This document shows, piece after piece, positions 49,891 to 50,865 of a stretch of 50,865 nt of DNA. This DNA is from Candidatus Aenigmatarchaeota archaeon (GTDB lineage Archaea; Aenigmatarchaeota; Aenigmatarchaeia; QMZP01; QMZT01). The DNA is taken from NCBI GenBank assembly GCA_023128965.1, contig JAGMCY010000160.1, positions 1 to 50,865 of the forward strand, written 5' to 3'. The notes beneath the pieces are model-generated. The model worked only from the letters and a program-made list of their open reading frames with translations. It did no database searches and was not told where the DNA came from. Positions within the stretch are counted from its first letter, which is position 1; each line of letters begins with the position of its first letter. Both the position numbers and the translations under genes were made by a program.

Positions 49891-50173
49891 ATACGATCTT
49901 CCTCAGGTGGTCGTCTAATTAATTCATCATTCCCTTCAAATCGGCCCGTTAAAAAGCTAACGAGCGTCATCATTTTCGAAAGACACGGATGTAATCCATG
50001 TCGATCTTTCGTTGCAAACAGTTCAGCATGATACTAGATTTTAGCGACCCATAAACCGTTCAGAGAAATAGACAGACATACTCGCGTACGCCACCCTCCG
50101 ACTGCATCCCTTACTTTCTGTCACCAAGCAAGACATGAACTCTGAACAGCTTTGGATAGCCTGTGTTTCGATA
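49891..50173 (-). other. Unassigned spacer of about 280 bp between two hairpin copies
   Basis: No protein gene, tRNA or 5S rRNA could be recognised here. On the minus strand it holds TTCAGAG/CTCTGAA pairing (50141-50147 with 50062-50068) and a hairpin with stem CGAAAGA...TTTCG (49975-50010), so it may be structured. A TATA-like CATTTAAATACC (50230-50242) lies upstream and could start a separate 23S transcript. Confidence 0.45.
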
Positions 50174-50194
50174 GACGCATACTATATATGCGTC
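50174..50194 (-). repeat. TGACGC hairpin downstream of tRNA-Ala
   Basis: Stem GACGCATA/TATGCGTC with flanks CGTAT and TATCGAAAC, matching the copy at 49870-49890. The two bound the 280-bp spacer. Confidence 0.75.
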
Positions 50195-50229
50195 ATACGT
50201 AAGTATCAGCAACTATTATATTGTTGCCA

Positions 50230-50242
50230 GGTATTTAAATGC
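50230..50242 (-). promoter_or_regulatory. TATA-like element between tRNA-Ala and 23S
   Basis: The minus strand reads GCATTTAAATACC, a good archaeal TATA box, 6 nt after tRNA-Ala. It could drive the spacer and 23S independently of the 16S promoter. Confidence 0.4.
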
Positions 50243-50247
50243 TTTTA

Positions 50248-50418
50248 TGGACCGAGTGGGAATTCCGCCGCCCTTAAGCCAAAATGCCGGAGGGCGTTGT
50301 TCGAACCCACGGCCTCTGCCTCCCTTGGAAACCATATATTCTTGCAAGGGCAGCGATCTGTAGCGATTGAAGCAGATGAAATCTGCTTCGTTCGAAATTA
50401 CCGCTGATCTATCGGCCC
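50248..50418 (-). tRNA. tRNA-Ala(TGC) with three introns
   Basis: GGGCCGA (50412-50418) pairs with TCGGTCC (50249-50255), including the alanine-specific G3-U70 pair; A73 is at 50248. Splicing removes about 40 nt from the D-loop (50360-50399), 21 nt after A37 (50322-50342) and about 38 nt from the T-loop between 58 and 59 (50263-50300). The result is GATC-AGCGGTA-GATC, CTGCC-CTTGCAA-GGCAG with anticodon TGC (50344-50346) and GTGGG-TTCGATT-CCCAC, a 72-nt tRNA. It lies between 16S and 23S, the usual euryarchaeal place. The D-loop intron holds GAAGCAGAT/ATCTGCTTC. Confidence 0.87.
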
Positions 50419-50436
50419 ATCTTGAACTTTCTGGCC

Positions 50437-50478
50437 CACCGCTCTTTGTGTAAGCGGAAGCTACCGGAAAGAGTGGTG
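50437..50478 (-). repeat. rRNA 3'-flank stem-loop, copy after 16S
   Basis: CACCGCTCTTT faces AAAGAGTGGTG (an 11-bp stem with one wobble) around a loop with TAAGCGGAAGCTACCG. It matches the copy after 23S at 46623-46665 in stem length and loop sequence. Confidence 0.65.
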
Positions 50479-50511
50479 TAGGAGATTGTTTTGAGAAAGC
50501 GAGATATATAT

Positions 50512-50865
50512 AAGGAGGTGATCCAACCGCACGTTCCCGTACGGTTACCTTGTTTATCGACCAGTGAGATGATATTTTCGCTACAGTTGCATTTCAATGC
50601 ACACGTATAGCTGTCATAAGGATTCTTTTGGAACCCCTCAAATTGCCCATCTCACTAATTTACGACTTAGCCCTCCTTGCAAAGTCTTGGTTCGATCTCT
50701 CCCGAAGGAGAAACCTCGCCAAAACTCCACTCGGATGGCTTGACGGGCAGTGTGTGCAAGGAGCGAGAACGTATTCACCGCACCCTGATGATATGCGATT
50801 ACTACCGATTCCAACTTCATGAGGGCGAGTTTCAGCCCTCAATCTGAACTGAGGAGTCTTTTATA
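50512..50865 (-). rRNA. rrs: 16S ribosomal RNA, 3' part, with an intron
   Basis: The minus strand ends GGTTGGATCACCTCCTTA, the 16S 3' end with an intact anti-Shine-Dalgarno CCTCC. Upstream it contains GGTAGTAATCGCATATCATCAGGGTGCGGTGAATACG and TTGCACACACTGCCCGTC, the 1390-1407 decoding region with one unusual base (T instead of C at 1400). A 107-nt insert at 50555-50661 splits AAGTCGT from AACAAGG. The 5' part lies beyond the window. Confidence 0.95.
50555..50661 (-). other. 107-nt intron in 16S after U1498
   Basis: The sense strand reads CTAAGTCGT, then about 107 extra bases, then AACAAGGTAACC. The insert's ends pair as AGTGAGATG (50649-50657) with CATCTCACT (50563-50571), leaving short unpaired flanks, which is the shape of an archaeal splice site. 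There is no room for a protein-coding frame of meaning. The exact edges are uncertain by one or two bases. Confidence 0.8.

Noticed and set aside
49891..50173. 5S rRNA or SRP RNA in the rRNA spacer
   Set aside because: Neither the 5S CCGAACACGGAAGTTAAGC-like core nor the SRP GGAAG/GCAGC motif is present.

Overview
This window is archaeal. It carries an archaeal-order ribosomal protein cluster (uL4-uL23-uL2-uS19-uL22-uS3-uL29-aIF1-Rpp29-uS17-uL14-uL24-eS4-uL5-uS14-uS8), EF-2 and the diphthamide enzyme DphB, aIF6, Sec61beta, an Sm-like protein, TruD, a Methanococcus-type S-layer protein, TATA-box promoters, and stable RNAs with introns. Class I GAPDH, ATP-type PEPCK and intron-rich tRNAs at non-canonical positions would fit a DPANN-type lineage (for example Micrarchaeota-like), but the sequence alone does not fix the phylum.

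Layout. 1-7.0 kb: glucosylglycerate genes (gpgS, gpgP), GAPDH, an ADP-dependent sugar kinase, two GT4 glycosyltransferases and dphB. 7.3-18.5 kb: one long plus-strand translation cluster from uL4 to EF-2. It lacks uL3 at the front and jumps from uS8 straight to eL30-nusA-uS12-uS7-EF-2. 18.6-28.4 kb: tRNA-Pro, a prepilin peptidase, the S-layer gene and a surface-glycan group (GT2, GT-C and GtrA-GT2 enzymes). 28.4-37.6 kb: TruD, a PQQ-type propeller, PEPCK, aIF6-eL31-eL39, PDCD5-eS19, an SPFH-like protein, a DUF373 protein and MTA phosphorylase. 37.6-39 kb: oxidative-stress genes (an FTR-like fragment, a ferritin-like protein, a rubrerythrin and a desulfoferrodoxin). 39-43.2 kb: PspC-like, Ogg2, eL18-uL13-uS9, uS10, eS8, Lsm and eL37. 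43.3-46.6 kb: tRNA-Lys, an MBL hydrolase, Sec61beta, RNase P RNA, a DMT permease, PqqD and a Cys-rich peptide. 46.6-50.9 kb: a minus-strand rRNA operon, 16S (3' part only) - tRNA-Ala - 23S.

The standout is the RNA biology. All three tRNA genes are interrupted: Pro by three introns, Ala by three, Lys by two. Every one has an intron in the T-loop at the same place (58/59). I could rebuild all three mature cloverleaves by hand. The 16S gene has a 107-nt insert after U1498, inside the universal 1492R primer site, and also carries C1400U inside the 1392R site. The 23S gene has an insert at the classical 1085 site and another near position 785-790. Hairpins of one recurring design (TGACGC...GCGTC with CG flanks) sit in introns, tRNA leaders, rRNA spacers and one protein-gene spacer.

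The ribosome also looks abnormal at universally conserved active-site positions. In a gap-free alignment, the 23S peptidyl-transferase ring shows C2452U, A2453G with U2500C, A2503C and U2504C, with compensatory pairing in helix 89. The sarcin-ricin tetraloop is GAAA instead of GAGA. The decoding-centre protein uS12 reads PHSG instead of PNSA and has lost the conserved D and P of its second loop. uL2 reads HPFGGP instead of HPHGGG. Together these suggest an undescribed ribosome variant, or a strongly drifting one. E. coli numbering and consensus comparisons are from memory and need a computed alignment.
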